DNA of 18,137 nt from RBG-16-66-20 sp035517595 (GTDB taxonomy: Bacteria; Pseudomonadota; Gammaproteobacteria; Burkholderiales; SG8-39), in NCBI GenBank assembly GCA_035517595.1, contig DATIYN010000175.1, positions 1 through 18,137 of the forward strand, given 5' to 3'. The translations under genes and the position numbers were made by a program. Below are positions 7,368 through 13,881 of this stretch, in pieces; positions within the stretch are counted from its first letter, which is position 1; each line of letters starts with the position of its first letter. The notes below the pieces were generated by a model. The model searched no databases. It was not told the DNA's origin and saw nothing but the letters and a program-made list of their open reading frames with translations.

Positions 7368-8010
7368 GCTTCCACGCCAGCGTGAGTCCGTCGCCGATCG
7401 GCACCAGCGCGATCTCCACGCGCCGGTCGCGGCGCAATCCGCGGTTGAACGCGCGCACCGCGCGCGCATCCACGCTGCGGTCCTGCGGCCGCACGACGCT
7501 GCCGTGCCAGAGCGTGTTGTCGATCGCGATCAGCCCGCCGCGGCGCACGAGCTTCAGGCAGCGCTCGAAGTAGCGCTGCAGGTTCGCCTTGTCGGCATCG
7601 ATGAAGGCGAAGTCGAAGCGCCCCTTCAATTTCCTGAGGGTCTCGAGCGCCGGCGCAAGCTCGAGTTCTATTTTTCCCGAAACACGAGCCAAGGCCCAGT
7701 GCTTCCTCGCGATGGAGGTCCACTCCTCGCTCACGTCGCAGCAGACGATGCGTCCGCCCGGCGGCAGCGCGAGCGCGACCGCGAGCGCCGAGTAGCCCGT
7801 GAAGGTGCCGACCTCCAGGCAGCGCTTCGCGCCGATGGCGCGCACCAGCACCTGCATGAAGGCGGCCTGGTCGGGGCCGATCTGCATGCTGCCGCGCGGC
7901 AGCCGTCGCGTGACCGCGCGCAGCCGCCGCTGCACGGCCGTCTCGCGCACGCCGACCGCCTGCACGTAGGCGGCGAGCTTGCGCGGCAGCTCGGCGGGTC
8001 CGCGCGCCAT
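7363..8010 (-). CDS. Class I SAM-dependent O-methyltransferase (caffeoyl-CoA/catechol OMT-like)
   Basis: 215 residues. The SAM-binding loop is LEVGTFTGYSALAVALAL (65-82). FIDADKANLQRYFERCL (136-152) and IDNTLWHGSV (163-172) supply Asp138, Asp164 and Asn165, the metal-binding triad of the cation-dependent catechol/caffeoyl-CoA O-methyltransferase family (Methyltransf_3). The acceptor cannot be told from sequence; bacterial members act on varied catechols. ATG start at 8010, only 3 bases after the ilvA stop and with no clear Shine-Dalgarno site, so translation is probably coupled to ilvA. Codons 108-118 form a rare-codon island that includes an ATA isoleucine. Its TAG is 6 bases from the stop of the convergent cyclo-ligase. 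Confidence 0.88.
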   Translation of the reverse strand: MARGPAELPRKLAAYVQAVGVRETAVQRRLRAVTRRLPRGSMQIGPDQAAFMQVLVRAIGAKRCLEVGTFTGYSALAVALALPPGGRIVCCDVSEEWTSIARKHWALARVSGKIELELAPALETLRKLKGRFDFAFIDADKANLQRYFERCLKLVRRGGLIAIDNTLWHGSVVRPQDRSVDARAVRAFNRGLRRDRRVEIALVPIGDGLTLAWKR

Positions 8011-8013
8011 GCG

Positions 8014-9528
8014 TCAGCCGAGGAACAGCCGGTACGCCGGATTGCGCGTCTCGTCGGCGTAGGGATAGCCGAGGCGCCCGAGGAAGCCGCGGAACTCGCT
8101 CATCTCGCGCCTGGGCACCTGCAGGCCGACCAGCACCCGGCCGTAGTCCGCGCCGTGGTTGCGGTAGTGGAACAGGCTGATGTTCCAGGACGGGTTCATG
8201 CTGCGCAGGAACTTCATGAGCGCGCCCTGGCGCTCCGGGAATTCGAAGCGGTAGAGCAGCTCGTTCCTGGCGAGCCCCGAATGACCGCCCACCATGTGGC
8301 GCACGTGCGCCTTGGCGACCTCGTTGTCCGAGAGGTCCAGCGCGCGGCAGCCGGCGCGCTCCAGGCGCCGCTTGATGCGCGCGGTCTCCTCTCGGCCCTG
8401 CACCCCGACGCCGACGAAGATGTGCGCGGCGTCCGCGCCCGACATGCGGTAGTTGAACTCGGTGATGTTGCGCCCGGCGAGCGTCTCGCAGAAGCGCCGG
8501 AAGCTGCCGCGCCGCTCGGGGATCGTCACCGCGAGCACCGCCTCGCGATGCTCGCCGAGCTCGGCCTGCTCCGCGACGAAGCGCAGGCGGTCGAAGTTGG
8601 TGTTCGCGCCGGAGGCGACCGCCACGAGCGTCTTGCCGCGCGCGTTGCGCTTCTCGACCCAGGCCTTGGCGCCCGCGATCGCGAGCGCGCCCGCGGGCTC
8701 GAGCACCACGCGCGTGTCCTCGAAAACGTCCTTGATCGCGGCGCAGATCGCGTCGGTGTCGACCAGCACCATCTCGTCGACGAACCTCTTCGCGAGGCGC
8801 AGCGTCTCCTTGCCGACCTGCTTCACCGCGACCCCGTCGGCGAAAAGCCCCACGTGGTCGAGCACGACGCGCCGGCCGCTTTTCAGCGAGCGCGCCATCG
8901 CGTCGGCGTCCACGGGCTCCACGCCGATGACGCGCACCGCGGGGCGCACGCGCTTGACGTACGCGGCGATGCCGCCGATCAGGCCGCCGCCGCCCACCGG
9001 CACGAACACCGCGTGGATCGGCCGCGCGTGCTGGCGCAGGATCTCCATGCCGACGGTGCCCTGCCCGGCGATCACGTCCGGATCGTCGTAGGGATGCACG
9101 AACGTGAGGCCGAGCCGGCGCTTGAGGCGCATCGCGTGGCGGTAGGCGTCCGAGTAGCTGTCGCCGCGCAGCACGGCTGCGGCGCCGCGCGCGAGCACCG
9201 CGTCCACCTTGATGCGCGGCGTCGTCACGGGCATTACGATCACCGCACGGCAGCGGAGCTTCTGCGCGGCGAGCGCCACGCCTTGTGCGTGGTTGCCCGC
9301 GCTCGCGGTGATCACGCCGCGCTTGAGCTTCGCGGGCGCAAGGCGCGCCATCTTGTTGTAAGCGCCGCGCAGCTTGAACGAGAACACCGGCTGCAGGTCC
9401 TCGCGCTTGAGCAGCAGGCGGTTGCCGAGGCGCCGCGACAGTGCCGGCGCGAGCTCGAGCGGCGATTCGATCGCCACGTCGTAGACGCGCGCCTTGAGAA
9501 TGCGCTCAAGGTAGTCGTTTTTCCGCAT
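8014..9528 (-). CDS. ilvA: Biosynthetic threonine ammonia-lyase (threonine deaminase)
   Basis: 504 residues (E. coli IlvA 514). PLP enzyme converting threonine to 2-oxobutanoate, the first step to isoleucine. The PLP lysine is Lys52 in SFKLRGAYN; SAGNHAQG (76-83) and the phosphate-binding GGGGL (179-183) are present. The C-terminus carries two ACT-like regulatory domains (about 330-400, beginning AVLAVTIPERRGSF, and about 424-495, beginning LLYRFEFPERQGAL). This marks the isoleucine-inhibited biosynthetic form rather than the short catabolic TdcB. It leads the O-methyltransferase by 3 bases and diverges from chaA across 43 bases. The ATG is preceded by TGT TAGGCT and six bases, a possible leaderless promoter; a weak AGG 8 bases upstream could act as an alternative ribosome site. 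Confidence 0.95.
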   Translation of the reverse strand: MRKNDYLERILKARVYDVAIESPLELAPALSRRLGNRLLLKREDLQPVFSFKLRGAYNKMARLAPAKLKRGVITASAGNHAQGVALAAQKLRCRAVIVMPVTTPRIKVDAVLARGAAAVLRGDSYSDAYRHAMRLKRRLGLTFVHPYDDPDVIAGQGTVGMEILRQHARPIHAVFVPVGGGGLIGGIAAYVKRVRPAVRVIGVEPVDADAMARSLKSGRRVVLDHVGLFADGVAVKQVGKETLRLAKRFVDEMVLVDTDAICAAIKDVFEDTRVVLEPAGALAIAGAKAWVEKRNARGKTLVAVASGANTNFDRLRFVAEQAELGEHREAVLAVTIPERRGSFRRFCETLAGRNITEFNYRMSGADAAHIFVGVGVQGREETARIKRRLERAGCRALDLSDNEVAKAHVRHMVGGHSGLARNELLYRFEFPERQGALMKFLRSMNPSWNISLFHYRNHGADYGRVLVGLQVPRREMSEFRGFLGRLGYPYADETRNPAYRLFLG

Positions 9529-9534
9529 GCGGGG

Positions 9535-9543
9535 AGCCTAACA
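9535..9543 (-). promoter_or_regulatory. Putative extended -10 box for ilvA
   Basis: On the minus strand, TGT TAGGCT then six bases (CCCCGC) precede the ilvA ATG at 9528, predicting transcription from the start codon itself. The hexamer matches TATAAT only at T, A and final T. It is listed because the geometry is identical at slt, chaA and proA. The AGG within it could instead be a weak ribosome-binding site. Confidence 0.3.
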
Positions 9544-9556
9544 TATTGAATTCGCG

Positions 9557-9565
9557 TGCTAGATT
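9557..9565 (+). promoter_or_regulatory. Putative extended -10 box for leaderless chaA
   Basis: TGC TAGATT followed by six bases (cgccgc) and the ATG at 9572. The predicted start of transcription is the A of the start codon. No Shine-Dalgarno sequence precedes the ATG, and no -35 at proper spacing is seen (TTGAAT at 9546-9551 is only 8 bases away). Confidence 0.45.
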
Positions 9566-9571
9566 CGCCGC

Positions 9572-10663
9572 ATGTGGACGCGCGAATGGCCGATCGTTCC
9601 GGTCTACGCCACTGCCGCGCTGTTCTTCATTTTCGAACAGTCGCTGCTCGGCGGCATCGCCAGCCCCTGGTGGGCGGCGTTCATGCTGGCGTGGCTGTTC
9701 GGCGTGATGCTGGCTGCCGCTTTCGCGGTGGTGCGCCATTCGGATTGCCTGGCCGCGATTTTCGGCGAGCCCTTCGGCACGCTGATCCTGACGCTGGCGA
9801 TCACGGTGATCGAGGTACTGATGATCACCGCCGTGATGCTGAGCGGCCCTCAAGTGTCCGTGCTCGCACGCGACACGATGTTCGGCGTGATCATGATCGT
9901 GTTCAACGGCATGGCAGGCCTCGCGCTGCTCGCGGGCGGTCTGCGCTACCACGAGCAGACGTACAACCTGCAGGGCGCCAACGCCTTCCTCGCGGTGATC
10001 CTGCCGCTCGCGATGCTCGGCCTGGTGCTGCCGAACTTCACTTCCGCGCCCGGCGGCACGCTGTCGGTGCTGCACGAGATCTTCCTGATCGTCATGTCGC
10101 TCGCGCTGTACGGCGTCTTCCTCGCCATCCAGACGCTGCGGCACCGCCACTACTTTCTCGACGCCGACGGGTCCGTCGAGGAACAGGTCGACTTCGCGCG
10201 ATTGGACCTGCGGCCGGCCGCCTGGCATGGCGCGCTGCTGATCCTGTACATCGTGCCGATCGTGCTGCTGTCGAAGAAGATCGCGGTGCCGATCGACTAC
10301 GGCGTGCGCGTGCTGGGCGCGCCGGCGGCGCTGGTCGGCTTCCTGGTCGCGGCGCTGATCCTCGCGCCCGAGTCGCTCGCCGCGGTGCGCGCGGCGCTCG
10401 CCAATCAGATGCAGCGCTCGATCAATCTGCTGCTGGGCTCGGTGCTCGCGAGCATCAGCCTGACCATTCCGGTGGTGCTGGCGATCGGCATGCTGGCCGC
10501 GCGCACCGTGGTGCTGGGGCTGGAGCCGGTGGACATGCTGCTGCTCGTGCTCACCCTCGCGATGGCGACGCTCACCTTTGCGAGCGGGCGCACCAACATC
10601 CTTCAGGGCGCGGTGCACCTGCTGCTGTTCTGCACCTACCTCGTGCTGATCTTCGACCGCTAG
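9572..10663 (+). CDS. chaA: Calcium:proton antiporter, ChaA-like
   Basis: 363 residues (E. coli ChaA 366), an inner-membrane cation/proton exchanger of the CaCA superfamily with about 11 hydrophobic segments. The two inverted alpha repeats are visible: GEPFGTLILTLAITVIEV (65-82, acidic Glu81) and, beginning about residue 264, LAPESLAAVRAALANQMQ with Glu267, followed by SINLLLGSVLASISLT. Between them is a charged cytoplasmic stretch, HRHYFLDADGSVEEQVDF (192-209). Expected to export Ca2+ and possibly Na+/K+ at alkaline pH. Single-gene unit: divergent from ilvA (43 bases) and convergent on the acyl-CoA dehydrogenase gene (5 bases between stops). No ribosome-binding site is visible, and a TANNNT box sits six bases before the ATG. 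Confidence 0.9.
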   Translation: MWTREWPIVPVYATAALFFIFEQSLLGGIASPWWAAFMLAWLFGVMLAAAFAVVRHSDCLAAIFGEPFGTLILTLAITVIEVLMITAVMLSGPQVSVLARDTMFGVIMIVFNGMAGLALLAGGLRYHEQTYNLQGANAFLAVILPLAMLGLVLPNFTSAPGGTLSVLHEIFLIVMSLALYGVFLAIQTLRHRHYFLDADGSVEEQVDFARLDLRPAAWHGALLILYIVPIVLLSKKIAVPIDYGVRVLGAPAALVGFLVAALILAPESLAAVRAALANQMQRSINLLLGSVLASISLTIPVVLAIGMLAARTVVLGLEPVDMLLLVLTLAMATLTFASGRTNILQGAVHLLLFCTYLVLIFDR

Positions 10664-10678
10664 CGGCCCTAGTAGCGG
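10657..10678. repeat. Inverted repeat across convergent stop codons
   Basis: CCGCTA (10657-10662) and TAGCGG (10673-10678) are inverted copies spanning the TAG stops of chaA (plus) and the 3-hydroxyacyl-CoA dehydrogenase (minus). CCGCTAGCGG (10657-10666) is also a perfect 10-base palindrome. No U-tract follows on either strand. Confidence 0.45.
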
Positions 10679-11517
10679 AAGAAGCCGCGCTTGGTCTTGC
10701 GGCCGAGGTAGCCCGCCTCGACCATCTCGACGAGCAGCGGCGCCGGACGGTACTTCGGGTCCTTGAAGCCCTCGAACAGCACCTGCATCACCGCGAGCTC
10801 GACGTCCAGGCCGATGAGGTCGGCGAGCGCGAGCGGGCCGATCGGGTGGTTGGCGCCCAGCTTCATCGCCTGGTCGATCTGCTCGGCGGTGGCGAGTCCC
10901 TCGCCCAGCGCGAACGCCGCCTCGTTGATCATCGGGCACAGCAGCCGGTTGACGACGAAGCCGGGGGAATTCCGCACCTGCACCGGCGTCTTGCCGATTT
11001 TCTTCGCCGCCGCCTCGACGGCGTCGAAAGTCTCCTGGGAGGTCTGCAGGCCGCGGATCAGCTCGACGAGCGCCATCACCGGCACCGGATTGAAGAAGTG
11101 CATGCCGATCACCTTCTCCGGCCGCTTGGTCGCGGCGGCGAGCCGGGTGATCGAGATCGACGAGGTGTTCGTCGCGATCACGGCCTGCGCCGGCGCCAGC
11201 TCGTCCAGCTGGCGGAAGATCTTCAGCTTCAGCTCCAGGTTCTCGGTGGCCGCCTCGATCACGAGGTCGCATTCCTTCACGGCGCCGAAGTCGGTGCCGG
11301 GCCGGATGCGCGCGAGCGCCGCCGCCTTGTCGGCCTCGGACATCTTCTGCTTCTGCACCAGGCGGTCGTAGCTGCCCGCCACCGTCTTCATCGCCCGGTC
11401 GAGCTGCGCCTGCGCCACGTCGGTGAGCGCCACTTCGACGCCCGCCTGAGCGAACGCCTGGGCGATGCCATTGCCCATCGTGCCCGCGCCGACGACGCCG
11501 ATTCTCCTGAAGTCCAT
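10669..11517 (-). CDS. 3-hydroxybutyryl-CoA / 3-hydroxyacyl-CoA dehydrogenase
   Basis: 282 residues, the length of the stand-alone Hbd/PaaH type. NAD-dependent oxidation or reduction of 3-hydroxyacyl-CoA in the cytosol. The N-terminal Rossmann motif is GVVGAGTMGNGIAQ (7-20). The catalytic set is Ser119 in NTSS, His140 in MHFFNPVPVM, Glu152 in LVELI and Asn190 in GFVVNRLLCP. The C-terminal dimer domain includes GANHPIGPLALADLIGLD, and it ends with the typical GRKTKRGFFRY. It could serve beta-oxidation, butanoyl-CoA/PHB metabolism (hbd) or phenylacetate degradation (paaH); no pathway neighbour here decides. ATG at 11517 has GAGAGGAAAT as a good ribosome site. It lies 97 bases downstream of uvrD, so it probably has its own promoter. 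Confidence 0.92.
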   Translation of the reverse strand: MDFRRIGVVGAGTMGNGIAQAFAQAGVEVALTDVAQAQLDRAMKTVAGSYDRLVQKQKMSEADKAAALARIRPGTDFGAVKECDLVIEAATENLELKLKIFRQLDELAPAQAVIATNTSSISITRLAAATKRPEKVIGMHFFNPVPVMALVELIRGLQTSQETFDAVEAAAKKIGKTPVQVRNSPGFVVNRLLCPMINEAAFALGEGLATAEQIDQAMKLGANHPIGPLALADLIGLDVELAVMQVLFEGFKDPKYRPAPLLVEMVEAGYLGRKTKRGFFRY

Positions 11518-11614
11518 GGGATTTCCTCTCGATTTGCGGTGAGATACCGGAACACTGTAGAAGGCGCGGCCGCGCCCCGCTTTGATCCAGCTTAAACGGC
11601 GGTGCCGCGCGCCT
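11518..11614 (-). other. Intergenic region between uvrD and the hbd-type gene
   Basis: Largest gap in the window (97 bases). It holds a small hairpin CGGC-ACC-GCCG followed by TTT just after the uvrD stop (11594-11607, minus strand), a poor intrinsic terminator candidate. It also holds a perfect 14-base palindrome GGCGCGGCCGCGCC (11563-11576) and a possible -10 TACAGT (11559-11554, minus strand) with no good -35. The ribosome site of the downstream gene lies at its low-coordinate end. No RNA gene is seen. Confidence 0.4.
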
Positions 11615-13792
11615 TCAGGCCGCCTGCAGCTTGGCGACCGCCACGGCGAGCCATTTCACGCCCTGGCGCCCGAAATTGACCTGCACGCGCGCATCGCCGC
11701 CGTCGCCCTCGGCATCGACGATCACGCCCGCGCCGAACTTCGGATGCGTGACGTTCTGCCCGATGCGGAAGCCCGACTCCGACCGGGACTTGAAGGGGTT
11801 GACGTTGCTCTTGGGTTCATTCTTGAATTCGTAGGCGACCGCCCTCTGCCTCGCGAACCTCGGCGTGAGCCACTTCTTGAGGCCCTCGGGGATCTCCTCG
11901 AGGAAGCGCGAGGGCAGGCCGTAGCGCGTCTGGCCGTGCAGCATGCGCGTCTGCGCGAACGTGAGATACAGGCGCTCGCGCGCGCGAGTGATGGCGACGT
12001 ACGCAAGCCGGCGCTCTTCTTCCAGCCCGTCCTTCTCCACGAGGCTCTGGTCATGCGGGAACAGGCCCTCCTCCAGGCCGCTCAGGAACACCGCATGAAA
12101 TTCCAGGCCCTTCGCCGAGTGCACGGTCATCAGCTGCAGCGCGTCCTGGCCCTCGGCAGCCTGGTGCTCGCCCGCCTCGAGCGCCGCGTGCGTGAGGAAT
12201 GCGGTCAGCGGATCGGCTTCTTCGCCGGACTCGACCGCGCGGCTGGACGACGGCGCGTCGTCCTGCACGAAGGCCGCCGCGGCGTTGACGAGCTCCTCGA
12301 GGTTCTCGACGCGCTCGGCGCCCTCGCGCTCGTTCCTGTAGTGCTCTACGAGGCCGCTGCGATGGATCACGTGCTCGACCGTCTCCGGCAGCGGCAGGCC
12401 CCTCGTTTCAGACTGAAGCTCCTCCAACAATTTCCTGAACTGCGTTCCTTTGCCGGAAGAAAGCAAGACCGATTCGAACATGGAAATGCCTTTTTGCTTC
12501 GCAATATCCTGCAGCTGCTCCATGGAGCGCGCGCCGATGCCGCGCGGCGGAAAATTGGCGACGCGCAGGAACGAAGTGTCGTCGGCGGGCGTGGCGATCA
12601 GGCGCAGGTAGGCGAGCGCGTGCTTCACCTCGGCGCGCTCGAAGAAGCGCAGGCCGCCGTAGACGCGGTAGGGGATCGCGGCGCCGAACAGCGCGTGCTC
12701 GAGCACGCGCGACTGCGCGTTCGAGCGGTAGAGCACCGCGATGTCGACGAGCCGCACGCCGTCGCGCTTCAGCGCGCCCACCTCCTCAACGATGAAGCGC
12801 GCTTCGTCCGCGTCGCTGCCGCCCTCGAACACGCGCAGCGGATCGCCCTGCCCCGCCGCGGTCCACAGGTTCTTGCCGAGGCGCCGGGCGTTGTTGGCGA
12901 TCAGCGCGTTGGCCGCGTCGAGAATATTGCCCTGCGAGCGGTAGTTCTGCTCCAGCCGGATCACCTTGCCCTTCGAATACTCCTTCTCGAATTCGGCGAG
13001 ATTGCCGACGTTGGCGCCGCGAAAGCCGTAGATCGACTGGTCGTCGTCGCCCACGGCGAACAGGCTCGTGGCCGGGCCGGCGAACAGCTTCAGCCAGCGG
13101 TATTGGAGCCGGTTGGTGTCCTGGAACTCGTCGACGAGCACGTGGCGAAAGCGCTGCTGGTAGTGCTCGCGCAGAGTCTGGTTGCGGCTCAGCAGCTCGA
13201 AGCTCCTCAGCAGCAGCTCGGCAAAATCCACCACGCCTTCGCGCTGGCACTGCGCGTCGTAGGCGGCGTAAAGCTCGACCTGGCGCCGCGTGTGCTCGTC
13301 GCCCGCCGGCACGTCGCGCGCGCGCTGGCCCTCTTCCTTCTGCGCGCCGATGAAGCGCTGCAGGTCGCGCGGCGGGAAGCGGTCCTCGTCGACGTTGAGC
13401 GACTTCACGAGGCGCTTCACCGCCGAGAGCTGATCCTGCGTGTCGAGGATCTGGAACTCGCGCGGCAGGCCGGCCTCCTGGTGGTGCGCGCGCAGGAGCC
13501 GGTTGGCGAGGCCGTGGAAGGTGCCGATCCAGAGGCCGCGCGGATTGACCGGAAGCATCGCCGTGAGGCGCGTGAGCATCTCGCGCGCCGCCTTGTTGGT
13601 GAAGGTGACCGCGAGCACGCCGCCCGGAGTGACGTGGCCGTTGCGGATCAGCCAGGCGATGCGCGTGGTGAGCACGCGCGTCTTGCCGCTGCCTGCGCCC
13701 GCGAGCACGAGCGCGTGCCCCGCAGTTCCTTCTGCAGGCAGCGTTACCGCAGCGAGTTGTTCGGGATTGAGGCGTTCGAGATGCAGCGACAA
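11615..13792 (-). CDS. uvrD: ATP-dependent DNA helicase UvrD/PcrA type (SF1A)
   Basis: 725 residues (E. coli UvrD 720). A 3'-5' helicase for nucleotide excision repair and mismatch repair. Motifs in order: Q-motif LNPEQLAAV (8-16), Walker A AGAGSGKT (31-38), Ia AVTFTNKAAREM (61-72), II VDEFQDTN (220-227), III GDDDQSIYGFRGA (248-260), IV near EQNYRS, V LMTVHSAKGLEF and VI VAITRARERLYL. The C-terminus has the Tudor-like GQNVTHPKFGAGVIVDAEG module that contacts RNA polymerase in UvrD/PcrA and is absent from Rep, which favours uvrD. The start is TTG at 13792; no in-frame ATG lies nearby. About residues 429-464 are written in AT-ending rare codons. Divergent from leuS; hbd-type gene follows on the same strand. 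Confidence 0.94.
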   Translation of the reverse strand: MSLHLERLNPEQLAAVTLPAEGTAGHALVLAGAGSGKTRVLTTRIAWLIRNGHVTPGGVLAVTFTNKAAREMLTRLTAMLPVNPRGLWIGTFHGLANRLLRAHHQEAGLPREFQILDTQDQLSAVKRLVKSLNVDEDRFPPRDLQRFIGAQKEEGQRARDVPAGDEHTRRQVELYAAYDAQCQREGVVDFAELLLRSFELLSRNQTLREHYQQRFRHVLVDEFQDTNRLQYRWLKLFAGPATSLFAVGDDDQSIYGFRGANVGNLAEFEKEYSKGKVIRLEQNYRSQGNILDAANALIANNARRLGKNLWTAAGQGDPLRVFEGGSDADEARFIVEEVGALKRDGVRLVDIAVLYRSNAQSRVLEHALFGAAIPYRVYGGLRFFERAEVKHALAYLRLIATPADDTSFLRVANFPPRGIGARSMEQLQDIAKQKGISMFESVLLSSGKGTQFRKLLEELQSETRGLPLPETVEHVIHRSGLVEHYRNEREGAERVENLEELVNAAAAFVQDDAPSSSRAVESGEEADPLTAFLTHAALEAGEHQAAEGQDALQLMTVHSAKGLEFHAVFLSGLEEGLFPHDQSLVEKDGLEEERRLAYVAITRARERLYLTFAQTRMLHGQTRYGLPSRFLEEIPEGLKKWLTPRFARQRAVAYEFKNEPKSNVNPFKSRSESGFRIGQNVTHPKFGAGVIVDAEGDGGDARVQVNFGRQGVKWLAVAVAKLQAA

Positions 13793-13801
13793 AGCGCTCG
13801 C

Positions 13802-13810
13802 ATTATCGCA
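13802..13810 (-). promoter_or_regulatory. Putative extended -10 promoter for uvrD
   Basis: On the minus strand TGC GATAAT is an extended -10 with 5 of 6 matches. Predicted start of transcription is near 13795, about 3 bases before the TTG start codon. No -35 is evident. This would give a nearly leaderless uvrD mRNA. Confidence 0.4.
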
Positions 13811-13834
13811 TGCGCCCGCAGCGGGCCGGCCCCT

Positions 13835-13840
13835 TATAAT
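13835..13840 (+). promoter_or_regulatory. Perfect -10 hexamer upstream of leuS
   Basis: TATAAT in an otherwise GC-rich gap between uvrD and leuS. The predicted start is near 13847, 35 bases before the leuS ATG and 5 bases before a small upstream ATG. The -35 region at 17-base spacing (gcgccc) does not match the consensus. Confidence 0.55.
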
Positions 13841-13851
13841 CCGCCGCTTCC

Positions 13852-13881
13852 ATGAAGCAACGCTACGCGAGCTTCGCTTAG
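13852..13881 (+). CDS. Possible nine-codon upstream ORF abutting leuS
   Basis: ATG at 13852 opens a nine-residue frame, MKQRYASFA, whose TAG stop (13879-13881) directly touches the leuS ATG (TAGATG). Transcription from the TATAAT at 13835 would begin about 5 bases before this ATG, so it would be read nearly leaderless. leuS itself lacks a clear Shine-Dalgarno site, so ribosomes finishing this ORF could restart on leuS. It has no leucine codons, which argues against classical leucine attenuation. Seen in sequence; translation is a guess. Confidence 0.3.
   Translation: MKQRYASFA

Noticed and set aside
11594..11607. Intrinsic terminator for uvrD
   Set aside because: The stem is only 4 bp with a 3-base loop and three T residues. 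It is noted within the intergenic entry but is too weak to call as a terminator.
13852..13881. Leucine attenuator or T-box ahead of leuS
   Set aside because: The short upstream peptide contains no leucine codons, the leader is only about 35 bases, and there is no terminator/antiterminator pair or T-box sequence.
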